A stretch of 48,099 nucleotides of DNA from an uncultured Oscillospiraceae bacterium (GCA_900754605.1 CAAEDK010000221.1:1-48099), one strand, 5' to 3'; positions 39,367 through 48,000 are shown, counted from the first letter of the stretch. A program made the numbers and translations. Notes: generated by a model not told the origin, from the sequence alone.

Positions 39367-42300
39367 TTATGCAGACTCCTGTTCACGGCGCTTGCGCTCC
39401 AGAATTTCACGAAGTTCACGCCGGTCGGTGGTAATCAGGTCCTTCTCAAGAGGGCTGGCCTTAAACTCAACCATGACATTGTTGTTGTTGGTCGAGATCA
39501 AGCCATTGCCACGCTCAAAATGGGTGACCTCCATCGTTTCCGCATCGGACAGATGCAGGGTCTCCTGAACCCGTTCCGCTTCATCATCTTCCAGGTTGAG
39601 AATGATCTTTGTCTTGCTGTTGTTGATGATACCTTTGCCAAAGCGACCTTCATCCAGATTGAAGAAATCGTTGAGGTCTTGGCTCGCGAAGACCGCCGAG
39701 CCTCCATACCCACGTATCGTTTTTGCAATCTCCAAGAGGAAATCGCCGGCCAGTCGTGTGCCTGTGGCGCCGGCGCCGGAAAGGAGCTGCCAGCATTCAT
39801 CGATGAAGATGGTTTTTTCTTCTGTGCGGTCGGCCTTTGCCCGGTCCCACACGAAATCAAGCGCCACAAACATACCTACAGTCAGCAGATCGCCGGTGAG
39901 CGAGGAAATGTCCAGCACGGTATATTTGTTATCCAGACTTACATTGGTCTGCTTGTTAAATGTACTGGCCGAACCGTGAACCAGACGGTTGAGAATGTGA
40001 GCCATGCGGGTAGTTTCCGGCGCAGCTTTCAGAATCTCATGCAGGTCGCCCAGCACCGGCATTTCCCGGTACTGACCCGGATTGGCCGGGTCATCCAGTG
40101 AAGCGTTATCATGCGTAATGCCCTTTGCGTTGTAAGTGCGGATCAACGCTTCGTCCAAAAGCTGACGCTCTTCATGGCTCATATCGGGAATGAGCAGGCT
40201 GAAAAAGATGTGCAGCTGCTGGATTTTTGCCGCCAATTCAGAAAGCTGGATTCCGGGGCCGTCCAGGAGTTCATTGACAGACCGATCAACCTTGCGGATC
40301 TCCATAACATTGATGCAGTGAGGGCTTGCCGGGGAGATTTGGATAAACTCGCCGCCCACATTTGCACAGGCGCGGTGAAACTCGTGCCCCTTCAAGGGAG
40401 CGACGATGAAAATAGGGATATTTTTACGCCGCATTCTTAACGCCATGAGCTGCATTGTGAAGGTTTTGCCTGCGCCGCTGGTACCTAAAATCGAAATGTT
40501 GGCATTTTTGTAAATCGCGGAATTGAAAATATCCACGATGATGAGGGAACTGTTGTACTTGTTGACCCCCAAAAGGATGCCGTTGTCGTCACACATCTCA
40601 AAGGAAGTGAAGGGGTAGCAGCTTGCGGCGCCGCCAGTCAGCAGGTTGCGCTTGCCACGCTCAAAAAGTCCTTTCTCCATGGATACCAGCGGGAGCGCGG
40701 AGAGAAATGCCTGTTCCTCACGAAAATGGCAGGAACGGACATCCATATCCTGCGAAAGCAGAAGCTTTTTCATCTCGCTGACCTTCCATTCCAAATCTTC
40801 CTCAGTAGGGGCAGTAACGGTAATCAACAGATTCAGATAGTAGAAGTCCTCGTTGTTGGCAAGACCTTCCTTCAGAAAATAGCCGCTTCGGATGGCGCCG
40901 TCGATGTCGTCAAAATCAGTGTTGGTGTCGCTCGCGTCCTTGATTTTGGAACGATTGATGCGGAGCTGCTGGCCTACCCGCTGGATGATGCGCTCTTTGG
41001 GCTGCCTGGAAAGGAACATGTCCATGTCGATGCCGTCGCCGGCGTTGACGATTAAACTCAGCCATCCGGCGGGAACCTGCGTCTTATAACCATCCGACGG
41101 AATCAGTAAATAGGCGTAGTACAGCCCGTCTATGCACAGATAGCGCCCATGAGTAAAATCAATACTCTTGGGAGCGGCAAACTCGGCTGCAGGGATATGG
41201 TCAATCTCGCTTTCCCGGCCTTTTGCCGCATACTGTGCAACAACCTCCTGTGCCCGGAGTGCCAGCGGTTTGATGGCGCTCTCATTTCGGCAGAGGAGAT
41301 TATAAAGAACATCAACCGTAAATTCGTCCTCGTTTTCGGGGATAATCACTTCATTACCGCATTGCCGGAGGTAATTGGATGCAGTATGTACGGCGCTTTG
41401 CAGGGATTGAATAGCTTCCTCTTCCTGTTCCGAACGCCGGGTGTTGTTCCAGGGCTCATACTCAAAAATCAGGAAAAAGCGCCGTGTGACAGCTTCCCGG
41501 GCGCCGATCTGCTGCACAAAGCTCAGATAGTCTTCCTGCATCAAACGGCACTGCTCATTTTTCTCCTGAGCCATCTCCCTGCGTACTGTGTCCAAATGAC
41601 GGTTGATGTCCGCCCGACGGGTCAGCACCTTGATCTGCAGCTTGACGGGAGAGATTTTCAGATACGACACAAAAGAGTAGATGATATTGCGCTGCTCTCT
41701 CGCGCTGCGGAGCATAAAGTTGATGGGAACCACCTCGACCACCTTGACATACCGGTGGTCTTTGGTGTAGATGATGCCGTTCTGGATCTTTTCGATGGGA
41801 AGATAGTCTGCCACCGGATTCAGGCAGGCGGGCGGCTGCTCTTTGATATGAGCGGGGCGCTTGGGCGGACGTGCCTTCTCCTTACGCTTGTTGGGTTTTT
41901 TCTTCGCTTTTTTGGACGAAAGTTCTTTCTTCGGCTTTTTCTTGGGCCGGAGCTTCTCACGAATCTCGTAACTGCGAACCTCGTCAAACTCAGCTGGAAA
42001 ATCCGATTCACCGGAACGCCTGCGCTTCGGAGGCCGAGACTCCTTTTCTTTCGGAGCCCTCTGCTTGAGATGTCTGCCGGGGCGTTTCATAGGGGGCGCT
42101 TGCTCATTCGGCTGCTGACCATCGCCGCCGACGATGCGGCGATTCCGCAGATATTTCAAAAAGATAATCAGAAATTCCGACAAACTCTCGCCAGAAATGC
42201 CGATCAATGCGACCAGAGCCGCAGGAAGGGCGGTCAGGCACAAAATGATAATGCGGGTCGTCAACCCGAAAGGAACAAACATGAAGACCGGCACCCCGAT

Positions 42301-42423
42301 GGCAAAAGCCAGGATACCGGCCTCAATAACATTCCGCGCACGGAACATACCGCCGAAAAATGTGCCTGATTCAATGAAATTCGGCGGTATGATATAAATA
42401 TCATGGTCGTTTTTGTTGCTCAT
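39367..42423 (-). CDS. PrgI-VirB4 fusion ATPase of the T4SS
   Basis: A 1018-residue protein. Residues 1-100 are a PrgI-like domain: 'IYIIPPNFIESGTFFGGMFR' and two membrane helices ('VIEAGILAFAIGVPVFMFVP', 'IIILCLTALPAALVALIGIS'). Next is a linker of about 100 residues packed with Lys, Arg and Pro ('KKPKKELSSKKAKKKPNKRK'). From about 200 it is VirB4: Walker A 'ILGTSGAGKTFTMQL' near 645, Walker B 'EKTIFIDECWQLLSGAGATG' and 'AVFASQDLNDFF'. PrgI and VirB4 are usually separate neighbours. It energises T4SS assembly and transport. Confidence 0.93.
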   Translation of the reverse strand: MSNKNDHDIYIIPPNFIESGTFFGGMFRARNVIEAGILAFAIGVPVFMFVPFGLTTRIIILCLTALPAALVALIGISGESLSEFLIIFLKYLRNRRIVGGDGQQPNEQAPPMKRPGRHLKQRAPKEKESRPPKRRRSGESDFPAEFDEVRSYEIREKLRPKKKPKKELSSKKAKKKPNKRKEKARPPKRPAHIKEQPPACLNPVADYLPIEKIQNGIIYTKDHRYVKVVEVVPINFMLRSAREQRNIIYSFVSYLKISPVKLQIKVLTRRADINRHLDTVRREMAQEKNEQCRLMQEDYLSFVQQIGAREAVTRRFFLIFEYEPWNNTRRSEQEEEAIQSLQSAVHTASNYLRQCGNEVIIPENEDEFTVDVLYNLLCRNESAIKPLALRAQEVVAQYAAKGRESEIDHIPAAEFAAPKSIDFTHGRYLCIDGLYYAYLLIPSDGYKTQVPAGWLSLIVNAGDGIDMDMFLSRQPKERIIQRVGQQLRINRSKIKDASDTNTDFDDIDGAIRSGYFLKEGLANNEDFYYLNLLITVTAPTEEDLEWKVSEMKKLLLSQDMDVRSCHFREEQAFLSALPLVSMEKGLFERGKRNLLTGGAASCYPFTSFEMCDDNGILLGVNKYNSSLIIVDIFNSAIYKNANISILGTSGAGKTFTMQLMALRMRRKNIPIFIVAPLKGHEFHRACANVGGEFIQISPASPHCINVMEIRKVDRSVNELLDGPGIQLSELAAKIQQLHIFFSLLIPDMSHEERQLLDEALIRTYNAKGITHDNASLDDPANPGQYREMPVLGDLHEILKAAPETTRMAHILNRLVHGSASTFNKQTNVSLDNKYTVLDISSLTGDLLTVGMFVALDFVWDRAKADRTEEKTIFIDECWQLLSGAGATGTRLAGDFLLEIAKTIRGYGGSAVFASQDLNDFFNLDEGRFGKGIINNSKTKIILNLEDDEAERVQETLHLSDAETMEVTHFERGNGLISTNNNNVMVEFKASPLEKDLITTDRRELREILERKRREQESA

Positions 42424-42453
42424 ACATACCTCATTTCCGTAACCGAAGGAAGG

Positions 42454-43830
42454 TCAACCGATAATCCAGAACGGACCGCCGGCGCCTGCACGACGGCTGG
42501 CCTCGTTTAAGATAATGGACAGATCCCAAAGTTGCTCACTGCGCTTATAGCTGGCCGGGTCTGCCACCATGATTTGACCGTCTTTTACGCCTCGGAGAAC
42601 GATGAAATGGCCGGAAGAAGTGAAATGCCCTTCAGCCATGATTGCCACAACCAGCTTTCCCTCGGAAAGAGCATCGACGATGCGTTGCGGCTCGGATGTC
42701 GTACAGCCGGATACCGGCAGTCCCCAGGCCTCCGCTGCGGCAGGAATCAGGGCGTGATAGGAGCCGCTGTTGTCACACCAGTATCCATTTTCATAGGACC
42801 ACTGCGCCATCTCCACGGGATCAACCGTATCGTCCGTAAGGGAAGACACTACGATTGCCATGCTGGTCGGCCCGCAGCCGTAGCCGCCAATGTTGTCAGT
42901 TCCGTAAGGCTGACTGGCATAGCGTTCATCCAGCTGGTTATAGTACACCACCGGTGTCACACCATCGGTAAAGGTTACATCCCCAAGAGAGGGGATGCTG
43001 TTTCCGGTCCACTCCGTCATGTTCTGGAGCAACCCATCACCCAAAAAGGTGCTTAGGTTAGAAGCGTAGTCAGAGGCAAGTTCCTTTTGCTCATCCGTGA
43101 GTGCGAAAACATGGTCCGCAAGATAGGATTCACCGTTATACCGGATCGTGTAAATGATCCATGTTTCGGTAGTGGTGGTTTCCTCGCCGGTTTCCGGGTT
43201 CTCGGTAGTAACCTCACGGGATTCCTGGACGCTGGTGTAGGAATACAGGTGTTCCTTATTATCCCGGAGAACAGCGGCCAAATCATCCAGTGAAATGCTT
43301 TCAAAATCCTCATCCCGGGCCGCACAATACTGAGAGATGATGAGATTGGCATTGAAAACAGGGCCGGAGGAATAGGAATTCTTGATCTCCATGTGGTCAG
43401 CACCAGACGAAGCAAAATCTTCCTCGATCCGGGTCATCACATCATCCAGCGCCTCGCCCAGAATGGAATTGATGGTGAATGTGATGTCATTGGCGTTTTC
43501 CACAATAGCTGTCTCGCTGTTGAGGACAGGGGCTTCGGAATCTGCCGGAGAAAAGGCGTTAACCAGACCTCCAAAGATAAGCCCCGGGAGCATCAGGATA
43601 AACAGTACCGGAAGCAAAAGCAGAATGATAATGACGGTAATGATCTTGCCGATGTGCTTGCGTCCGGCCCAAACGGCCCCGGCCACGGCACCATACGGGC
43701 CGCCGGCGGCAGCTCCTTTTGCGGCACCGGAAATTGCCTTGCCTGCCTTAATGGCGCCTTTTATCGTGTGGGCGGCGGATGCTCCGGTTTCCACAGCGTC
43801 GGCAAGACCAGTCTTTTTTTCTTCATCCAT
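42454..43830 (-). CDS. Membrane-anchored C39-like cysteine peptidase protein of the T4SS
   Basis: A 458-residue protein. The N-terminus is Ala/Gly-rich, then one helix ('IGKIITVIIILLLLPVLFIL'). The middle ('LGEALDDVMTRIEEDFASSG', 'PVFNANLIISQYCAARDEDF') matches domains found in Gram-positive T4SS wall-hydrolase-type proteins. The C-terminus is a papain-like C39 fold: Cys in 'GGYGCGPTSMAIVVSSL' (about 315), His in 'SSGHFIVLRGV' (about 406) and Asp in 'VADPAS' (about 424). In related elements this position usually carries NlpC/P60 or CHAP. It probably opens the wall for the channel or processes a surface protein. Confidence 0.82.
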   Translation of the reverse strand: MDEEKKTGLADAVETGASAAHTIKGAIKAGKAISGAAKGAAAGGPYGAVAGAVWAGRKHIGKIITVIIILLLLPVLFILMLPGLIFGGLVNAFSPADSEAPVLNSETAIVENANDITFTINSILGEALDDVMTRIEEDFASSGADHMEIKNSYSSGPVFNANLIISQYCAARDEDFESISLDDLAAVLRDNKEHLYSYTSVQESREVTTENPETGEETTTTETWIIYTIRYNGESYLADHVFALTDEQKELASDYASNLSTFLGDGLLQNMTEWTGNSIPSLGDVTFTDGVTPVVYYNQLDERYASQPYGTDNIGGYGCGPTSMAIVVSSLTDDTVDPVEMAQWSYENGYWCDNSGSYHALIPAAAEAWGLPVSGCTTSEPQRIVDALSEGKLVVAIMAEGHFTSSGHFIVLRGVKDGQIMVADPASYKRSEQLWDLSIILNEASRRAGAGGPFWIIG

Positions 43831-44823
43831 TTAGAGCCTGTCCTTTCTGCGGGGAGTGGGGGGCAGCTTTTTGACGATTGACTCGTTGTAGGCTATCGAA
43901 CCATCCGGCGCCATGTAGGGGGATTTCTCTACAGTGTCAACAGCGTATTGCTTATACCATGCCGCACCGTCGGCGGAATGAACCGTTGTGTATTGGCCCT
44001 CGGGTGCAACATACTGATCTGCATGATACATTCCGAAAGCGATACCCTCCGGATGCTCGGCGGTAACTTCGGTGCCTGTGATACGCCCGCCGCCGATCTC
44101 AACATTCTGGTATTGGGGAATGTTTTCAGCGCCAGCTTCCAAAGCAGCGTGCCCCATGTAAGAGTGAAGAGCGTCAACAGCTTTCTCACCGGAAATCGTA
44201 CCCATCTGGGTGATGTTCCCGGTGGCAACAGAACCGATCACATTGTTGGCGAAATTGCCACCCTTGCTGACGGACGAAGTATAGATGTGGCCGCCGATAC
44301 CCCCTGCAGCACCGCCTACGAGACCACCAAGGCCGGAGGCTTTTGTTTCTGAGGGAGTTGTCGCTGTTTTTACCGCATTGTTCGTGACCTTTCGGCCAAT
44401 TACCCCGGCCAAACCGCCGCTGGCAAAGCCGGCACCAAAGCCGCCGCCCTTGCCGCCACCGCCTGCATTCACATGAGTGGAATTGCTGCTGTGCCCACCA
44501 CCGAAATGGTGGCTGGAAAAGCTCTTGAATCCACTGAATCCCCGGGCGGCTATTAAGGCCTCCGCCAACATACTGCCGCCGGTATGGCCTACATTGACCC
44601 CAAGACTTGCCATGAAGGAGTCGATTTTCTGTGATACTTTGAGAAAACCAATCGCACACATGAACCAAATCAGGACATTGCCGGATACTGCTTCTTTGCC
44701 TACGGCGTCTACCTGCGCCTGCACTTCTTCCTCCGTAACGGCGGCAAAAGCGGGTTGGCAGCACAGGCAGGCAAGAAGGCCGACCATGAGCGCAAGAAAC
44801 AGAGTTCTTCTGAGTTTTTTCAT
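43831..44823 (-). CDS. Secreted/membrane glycine-rich T4SS-associated protein
   Basis: A 330-residue protein with signal peptide (Lys-Lys-Leu-Arg-Arg, 'LFLALMVGLLACLCC', then QPAFA), a second hydrophobic helix ('NVLIWFMCAIGFLKVSQKID'), a Gly-rich region ('AGGGGKGGGFGAGFASGGLA', 'GLGGLVGGAAGGIGGHIYTS') and a polar C-terminus. Its stop is immediately next to the ATG of the peptidase gene. ATG at 44823 follows AAGGAGG. Possibly a channel or surface component; family not certain. Confidence 0.75.
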   Translation of the reverse strand: MKKLRRTLFLALMVGLLACLCCQPAFAAVTEEEVQAQVDAVGKEAVSGNVLIWFMCAIGFLKVSQKIDSFMASLGVNVGHTGGSMLAEALIAARGFSGFKSFSSHHFGGGHSSNSTHVNAGGGGKGGGFGAGFASGGLAGVIGRKVTNNAVKTATTPSETKASGLGGLVGGAAGGIGGHIYTSSVSKGGNFANNVIGSVATGNITQMGTISGEKAVDALHSYMGHAALEAGAENIPQYQNVEIGGGRITGTEVTAEHPEGIAFGMYHADQYVAPEGQYTTVHSADGAAWYKQYAVDTVEKSPYMAPDGSIAYNESIVKKLPPTPRRKDRL

Positions 44824-44834
44824 TACGCCCCTCC

Positions 44835-45545
44835 TTAAATCGAAAGCGGGTTGGAGATAAAAGAACCAACCATGCTCGTAAATAGGCGCAGGCACCAGGC
44901 GTTCATAAGCAGCAAAAAAATCTGCCCGCCCAGCATCCGACACCAGGATTTCCAGATGTTTGATGTGGTCTGGCTCGCCCCCATCGCAAAAGCGACTGGT
45001 GCGGTATAGACCAGCACACCAAGCAATACATAGCGTTCCGCTGCTTCAAGCAGCAGTTTCAGATAGTTCCATGCCAAAATGACGACCAGAATCAAAGTGA
45101 TCAAGGCCACGGCTCCATTGGCACATACACCGATGATCACCAGCATCACCGAATTGAAATCAGCAAAGCTGAGGGGCGGCAGTTCCGAATCCATGATCCA
45201 GCGGTACGGGGTGCCACCGATGGTCAGTATTGTGTTGATGATCTCGTCTGAAAAAAGTGCCAGCAGAATGAAGAGAACCGAGCGGATGCTCAGCTTCACA
45301 GGATCTTCTGCCTCGATACCGGCGCTCAGACCAAAATTCTTAAACAGCTGCCATACCCAGTTGAGCAAAATCAGACCGACAGCCAGAGCTACGAAAATCC
45401 CGTACATCGTCTCTGCGGCGGGGAAATAGCGCAGAAAAACGGTCATGTCACAACCAAGCGCGCCCAAAACCGAAGTAGTCACAAGGTCGAGACCTGCCAT
45501 GATCTGCTCTGCAATCCATTCAACGATGCCATCCAGGATACCCAT
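44835..45545 (-). CDS. TrbL/VirB6-like polytopic T4SS membrane protein
   Basis: A 236-residue protein with about five or six membrane helices, including 'MYGIFVALAVGLILLNWVWQ', 'SIRSVLFILLALFSDEIINT' and 'GAVALITLILVVILAWNYLK', and a conserved 'SQTTSNIWKSWCRMLGGQIF' before the last helix, which is typical of the TrbL/CD0411-like proteins of Firmicute ICEs. It should form part of the inner channel. Confidence 0.83.
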   Translation of the reverse strand: MGILDGIVEWIAEQIMAGLDLVTTSVLGALGCDMTVFLRYFPAAETMYGIFVALAVGLILLNWVWQLFKNFGLSAGIEAEDPVKLSIRSVLFILLALFSDEIINTILTIGGTPYRWIMDSELPPLSFADFNSVMLVIIGVCANGAVALITLILVVILAWNYLKLLLEAAERYVLLGVLVYTAPVAFAMGASQTTSNIWKSWCRMLGGQIFLLLMNAWCLRLFTSMVGSFISNPLSI

Positions 45546-45584
45546 AAATTACGCCTCCTTCCAGCGGGTGTAGAGTTGTCTCTG

Positions 45585-45983
45585 TCATCCAGCCCACTGA
45601 CCGCCGGCAAACAGAGGCGTCACATAAGCCATGATAAATCCCAATCCGTTGAGGATTGCCCAGGTGATACAGATGCGCTTCAGCCAAGCACGGCTTTCAT
45701 CGACGGTCCGGCCGGAGCGGGAGAAGTTCATCAGCAGCAGGGCGACCGAGGCGGTCACAATGGCCGCAATGGTGGAAATGGCGACGATCTGCGTGTAGAC
45801 ATCCTGCATGATCTCTTTGGCTTTAGACCAAACATCGGTTGCAGCGAAGGCCGGCTGACAGAAGACCAGCGACATCGTGACACAGAGAAAAGCCATGTAG
45901 GCGAGTTTGGCAGCGGAAAAATGATGCTGAGGCGTGCGGTCAGCATCTTTCCGCTTCGGCTGGGGAAGTTTCAGTTTCTTCAA
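45585..45983 (-). CDS. Small VirB2-like membrane protein, first gene of the transfer operon
   Basis: A 132-residue protein starting at TTG 45983, ten bases after GGAGG. A basic N-terminus leads to a signal-like helix ending 'SLVFCQPAFA', then two more helices ('YTQIVAISTIAAIVTASVAL' and 'ITWAILNGLGFIMAYVTPLF') separated by a basic loop. Size and layout match VirB2/TrbC-type pilin-like proteins of Gram-positive T4SSs. The QPAFA cleavage region is the same as in the glycine-rich protein two genes on. Confidence 0.75.
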   Translation of the reverse strand: MKKLKLPQPKRKDADRTPQHHFSAAKLAYMAFLCVTMSLVFCQPAFAATDVWSKAKEIMQDVYTQIVAISTIAAIVTASVALLLMNFSRSGRTVDESRAWLKRICITWAILNGLGFIMAYVTPLFAGGQWAG

Positions 45984-46032
45984 TGTTTGAGGACCTCCAA
46001 TCCAAATGTGATGATCGTTGCTCAAAAGCAAA

Positions 46033-46071
46033 GAATAAGCCCGCACCTGATTTGCAGATGCGGGCTTATTC
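46033..46071 (-). terminator. Terminator-like hairpin in the transfer-operon leader
   Basis: A perfect stem (GAATAAGCCCGCA with TGCGGGCTTATTC, inner CCTG/CAGG) followed on the minus strand by TTTGCTTTTG. It lies between the promoter at 46168 and the first gene at 45983, so transcription must pass it to reach the transfer operon. Confidence 0.75.
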
Positions 46072-46090
46072 CCGGGCCGGACGGCCGTTT

Positions 46091-46133
46091 GGACAGAGAA
46101 AAGCACCTCGGAAAAAGGTGCTGTTTTCTGTCC
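46091..46133 (-). promoter_or_regulatory. Second leader hairpin of the transfer operon
   Basis: GGACAGAGAAAAGCACCT and its near-complement AGGTGCTGTTTTCTGTCC form a long stem with one or two mismatches. It precedes the terminator-like hairpin and could be an antitermination or processing element. Confidence 0.6.
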
Positions 46134-46167
46134 GTATTCGGTTTTGGGTGCAAGTTTGAGCATATTC

Positions 46168-46236
46168 AGTCTAACACATGGAGATTTACGCCTCAAGGGC
46201 AGAAACGCGCCAATTATTTTCCCGATATGTGCCAAT
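46168..46236 (-). promoter_or_regulatory. Transfer-operon promoter with two upstream ATTGGC repeats
   Basis: On the minus strand: TAGACT (46168-46173), a 17-base spacer, TTGAGG (46191-46196), then ATTGGCGC (46207-46214) and ATTGGCAC (46229-46236), 22 bases apart. Every spacing equals that in the Tad promoter at 31271-31339, and the block between -35 and repeats (CTGCCCTT) and within the spacer (CGTAAATC) is also shared. The distal repeat abuts the stop of the ArpU-like gene. Confidence 0.72.
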
Positions 46237-46787
46237 TATTTGCCCTGCTTGTTTTCGCCGGCCTTCAAGTCTGGGAAAAATTGCTCCAGCACATCCAGGC
46301 TGTCCTTGGAGGTATATCCCCACAGCACGGAACTGAGGGCTTCGATGGCCTCCCGCCGCTTACGGTAATAGGTGCGGAAGGAAATATCCCGGATATGAGG
46401 ACGCAGGTTCTCGATGATCTCCTCCACATTTTTTAGCTGCTGGGGGGAGAGGAAAGAGTAGTACAGAAGCCAGTAGTATGCTTCACCGTTCTTGTGCTTG
46501 GTGCGGAGCAGATCGACTGCCGAATCCAGCAATTTCAGCATTTTGTGGCTGCGCTCAATGCACTTGGCGTGATGCTCAATATCGCTGCCCGCCAGATCGG
46601 CGCCGGCCAGGTAGACAGAATCCAGAAAATCCTCGATGGAAGTGCCATACTCGATCTCAAATTTTGTCCGGACATGCTGAACAGACAGCTCCAGGCTCCA
46701 AACCACATCACGGTATTTTTTCAGCAGCTTCCAGGTGTCGTGGTACAGCGGGTTTTCAGCAACATTCTTTTCGTCAAATTTCTTCAT
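46236..46787 (-). CDS. ArpU/RinA-like putative transcriptional activator
   Basis: A 183-residue, largely helical soluble protein. The C-terminal half 'YYWLLYYSFLSPQQLKNVEE' and 'DISFRTYYRKRREAIEALSS' resembles the C-terminal sigma-region-4-like helix-turn-helix of ArpU-family phage late activators (pattern S-x-R-T-Y-Y-R followed by EAI). The gene lies immediately upstream of the repeat-containing transfer promoter and is translated with the two-winged-helix gene. I propose it activates that promoter and the matching Tad promoter; this is inference. Confidence 0.6.
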   Translation of the reverse strand: MKKFDEKNVAENPLYHDTWKLLKKYRDVVWSLELSVQHVRTKFEIEYGTSIEDFLDSVYLAGADLAGSDIEHHAKCIERSHKMLKLLDSAVDLLRTKHKNGEAYYWLLYYSFLSPQQLKNVEEIIENLRPHIRDISFRTYYRKRREAIEALSSVLWGYTSKDSLDVLEQFFPDLKAGENKQGK

Positions 46788-46799
46788 GGTTATGCCTCC

Positions 46800-47939
46800 T
46801 TAATCGTTTTCAACAATGGGGTTGAGAGTAAGTTCAAAACTTGCGACCTGCTTGTTGCCGCACAACACAGCCAGGCCTAAGCGCAGCACCGTTTGATCGC
46901 GCGCGCGGGGTAGTAATACTTCCCGGCAGTCGCCCGATAAAGGATATAACTTGTAGTGAGAGAGGGAGCATCCAAAGCACGAAATCCCTTGTGCCATCAG
47001 GATTTGCGCCATTTTCTGCAGGATGATTTCAATGTGAGATTTTGAAACGCTGGAGAGTTCGTCTGAAACGATGACCTCATGCTCCATGGTGGGCGCTTCC
47101 TGGTCAACACAGCCCTCCGCAGGAAGTTCCAGACGGATATTGAGTGTCATAGCGACCTCCTCTTTGTCCACCATCACATCAGATATTTCAAACATGGTGG
47201 ACAAGTAGTTTTTAAGATAGATCACGCTGCCGTGGCGGCCGGGGAAGGACATGAGGGAAATATAGTCCAGGGCGGAAAGCTTTTTAAGAACACGGCCAAC
47301 GGTGGCCCGGGAAAGGCCCCAGCGAGCAGCAAGTTCCGTATAGGTGACCAAAGGGTTGCCGGTGCCGTTGCGAAAATAGGCTACAGGCCCAAGCGCCGAC
47401 CCCTGCACTTGATTGTCGTTGTAGATGGCTGAGACCCATAGATCCAGCACGATGTCCATTTCAGAACAGCGGTCAGAGCTGATTAGATCAGTAACGATGG
47501 ATACCGGCAGAAAGAAAAAACCGGTGTCCTTTTGACAGGGAGCGTTATACTCCAGAACTGTGTTATGCCGGGCCCAGTTCCGGATTTTATAGCGGATCAC
47601 ATTCCCTCGCCCCAGAGAGGAGAAGTCAATGAGATGACGCTGCTGAAGCTCTCCCAGGATGGAAAGCGCCTGACACTGGAAACGAGTCCGAAACCATTGA
47701 GAAAGCTCTTTGAGCGTACAGACCCATTCGCCGGGGTAGACGGTGTAGCTGATGCCATCAATTCGCCGGTATGAGGTGCGGAAGTTTGCAAAGCTGCAAA
47801 GCACGGTATAATAAAAAAGGCCGGAGCCGCCGCTTGCGCGAATGCTCCGGTCATCTATCAGACGATGGATAAACTGTCGGTAAATCCGACAACGTGGATA
47901 GTCCACCACCTGTTTAATTTGTAATTGATAGGCTGGCAT
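46800..47939 (-). CDS. Protein with two winged helix-turn-helix domains
   Basis: A 379-residue protein. A first winged helix lies about residues 70-125 ('LKELSQWFRTRFQCQALSIL', then 'HLIDFSSLGRGNVIRYKI'); a second about 195-250 ('YTELAARWGLSRATVGRVLK', 'LSALDYISLMSF'). The C-terminal 130 residues are unrecognised and have 'FGCSLSHYKLYPLSGDCREV'. Two tandem winged helices occur both in transcription regulators and in Rep-type initiators. ATG at 47939 follows AAAGGAG. It begins the operon that also encodes the ArpU-like protein. Confidence 0.72.
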   Translation of the reverse strand: MPAYQLQIKQVVDYPRCRIYRQFIHRLIDDRSIRASGGSGLFYYTVLCSFANFRTSYRRIDGISYTVYPGEWVCTLKELSQWFRTRFQCQALSILGELQQRHLIDFSSLGRGNVIRYKIRNWARHNTVLEYNAPCQKDTGFFFLPVSIVTDLISSDRCSEMDIVLDLWVSAIYNDNQVQGSALGPVAYFRNGTGNPLVTYTELAARWGLSRATVGRVLKKLSALDYISLMSFPGRHGSVIYLKNYLSTMFEISDVMVDKEEVAMTLNIRLELPAEGCVDQEAPTMEHEVIVSDELSSVSKSHIEIILQKMAQILMAQGISCFGCSLSHYKLYPLSGDCREVLLPRARDQTVLRLGLAVLCGNKQVASFELTLNPIVEND

Positions 47940-48000
47940 AAGAATCTCCTTTTTATATATAAGGTATGAAATTGGATTGCACTGCGAAAAAATCGTTGAC

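Noticed and set aside
41149..42369. Plus-strand open frame of 406 codons antisense to virB4
   Set aside because: No RBS or recognisable domain; the opposite strand encodes a clear PrgI-VirB4 protein.
44186..44869. Minus-strand frame of 227 codons overlapping the glycine-rich protein gene
   Set aside because: Arg/Cys/Trp-rich composition typical of an out-of-frame reading; the signal-peptide frame is the real one.
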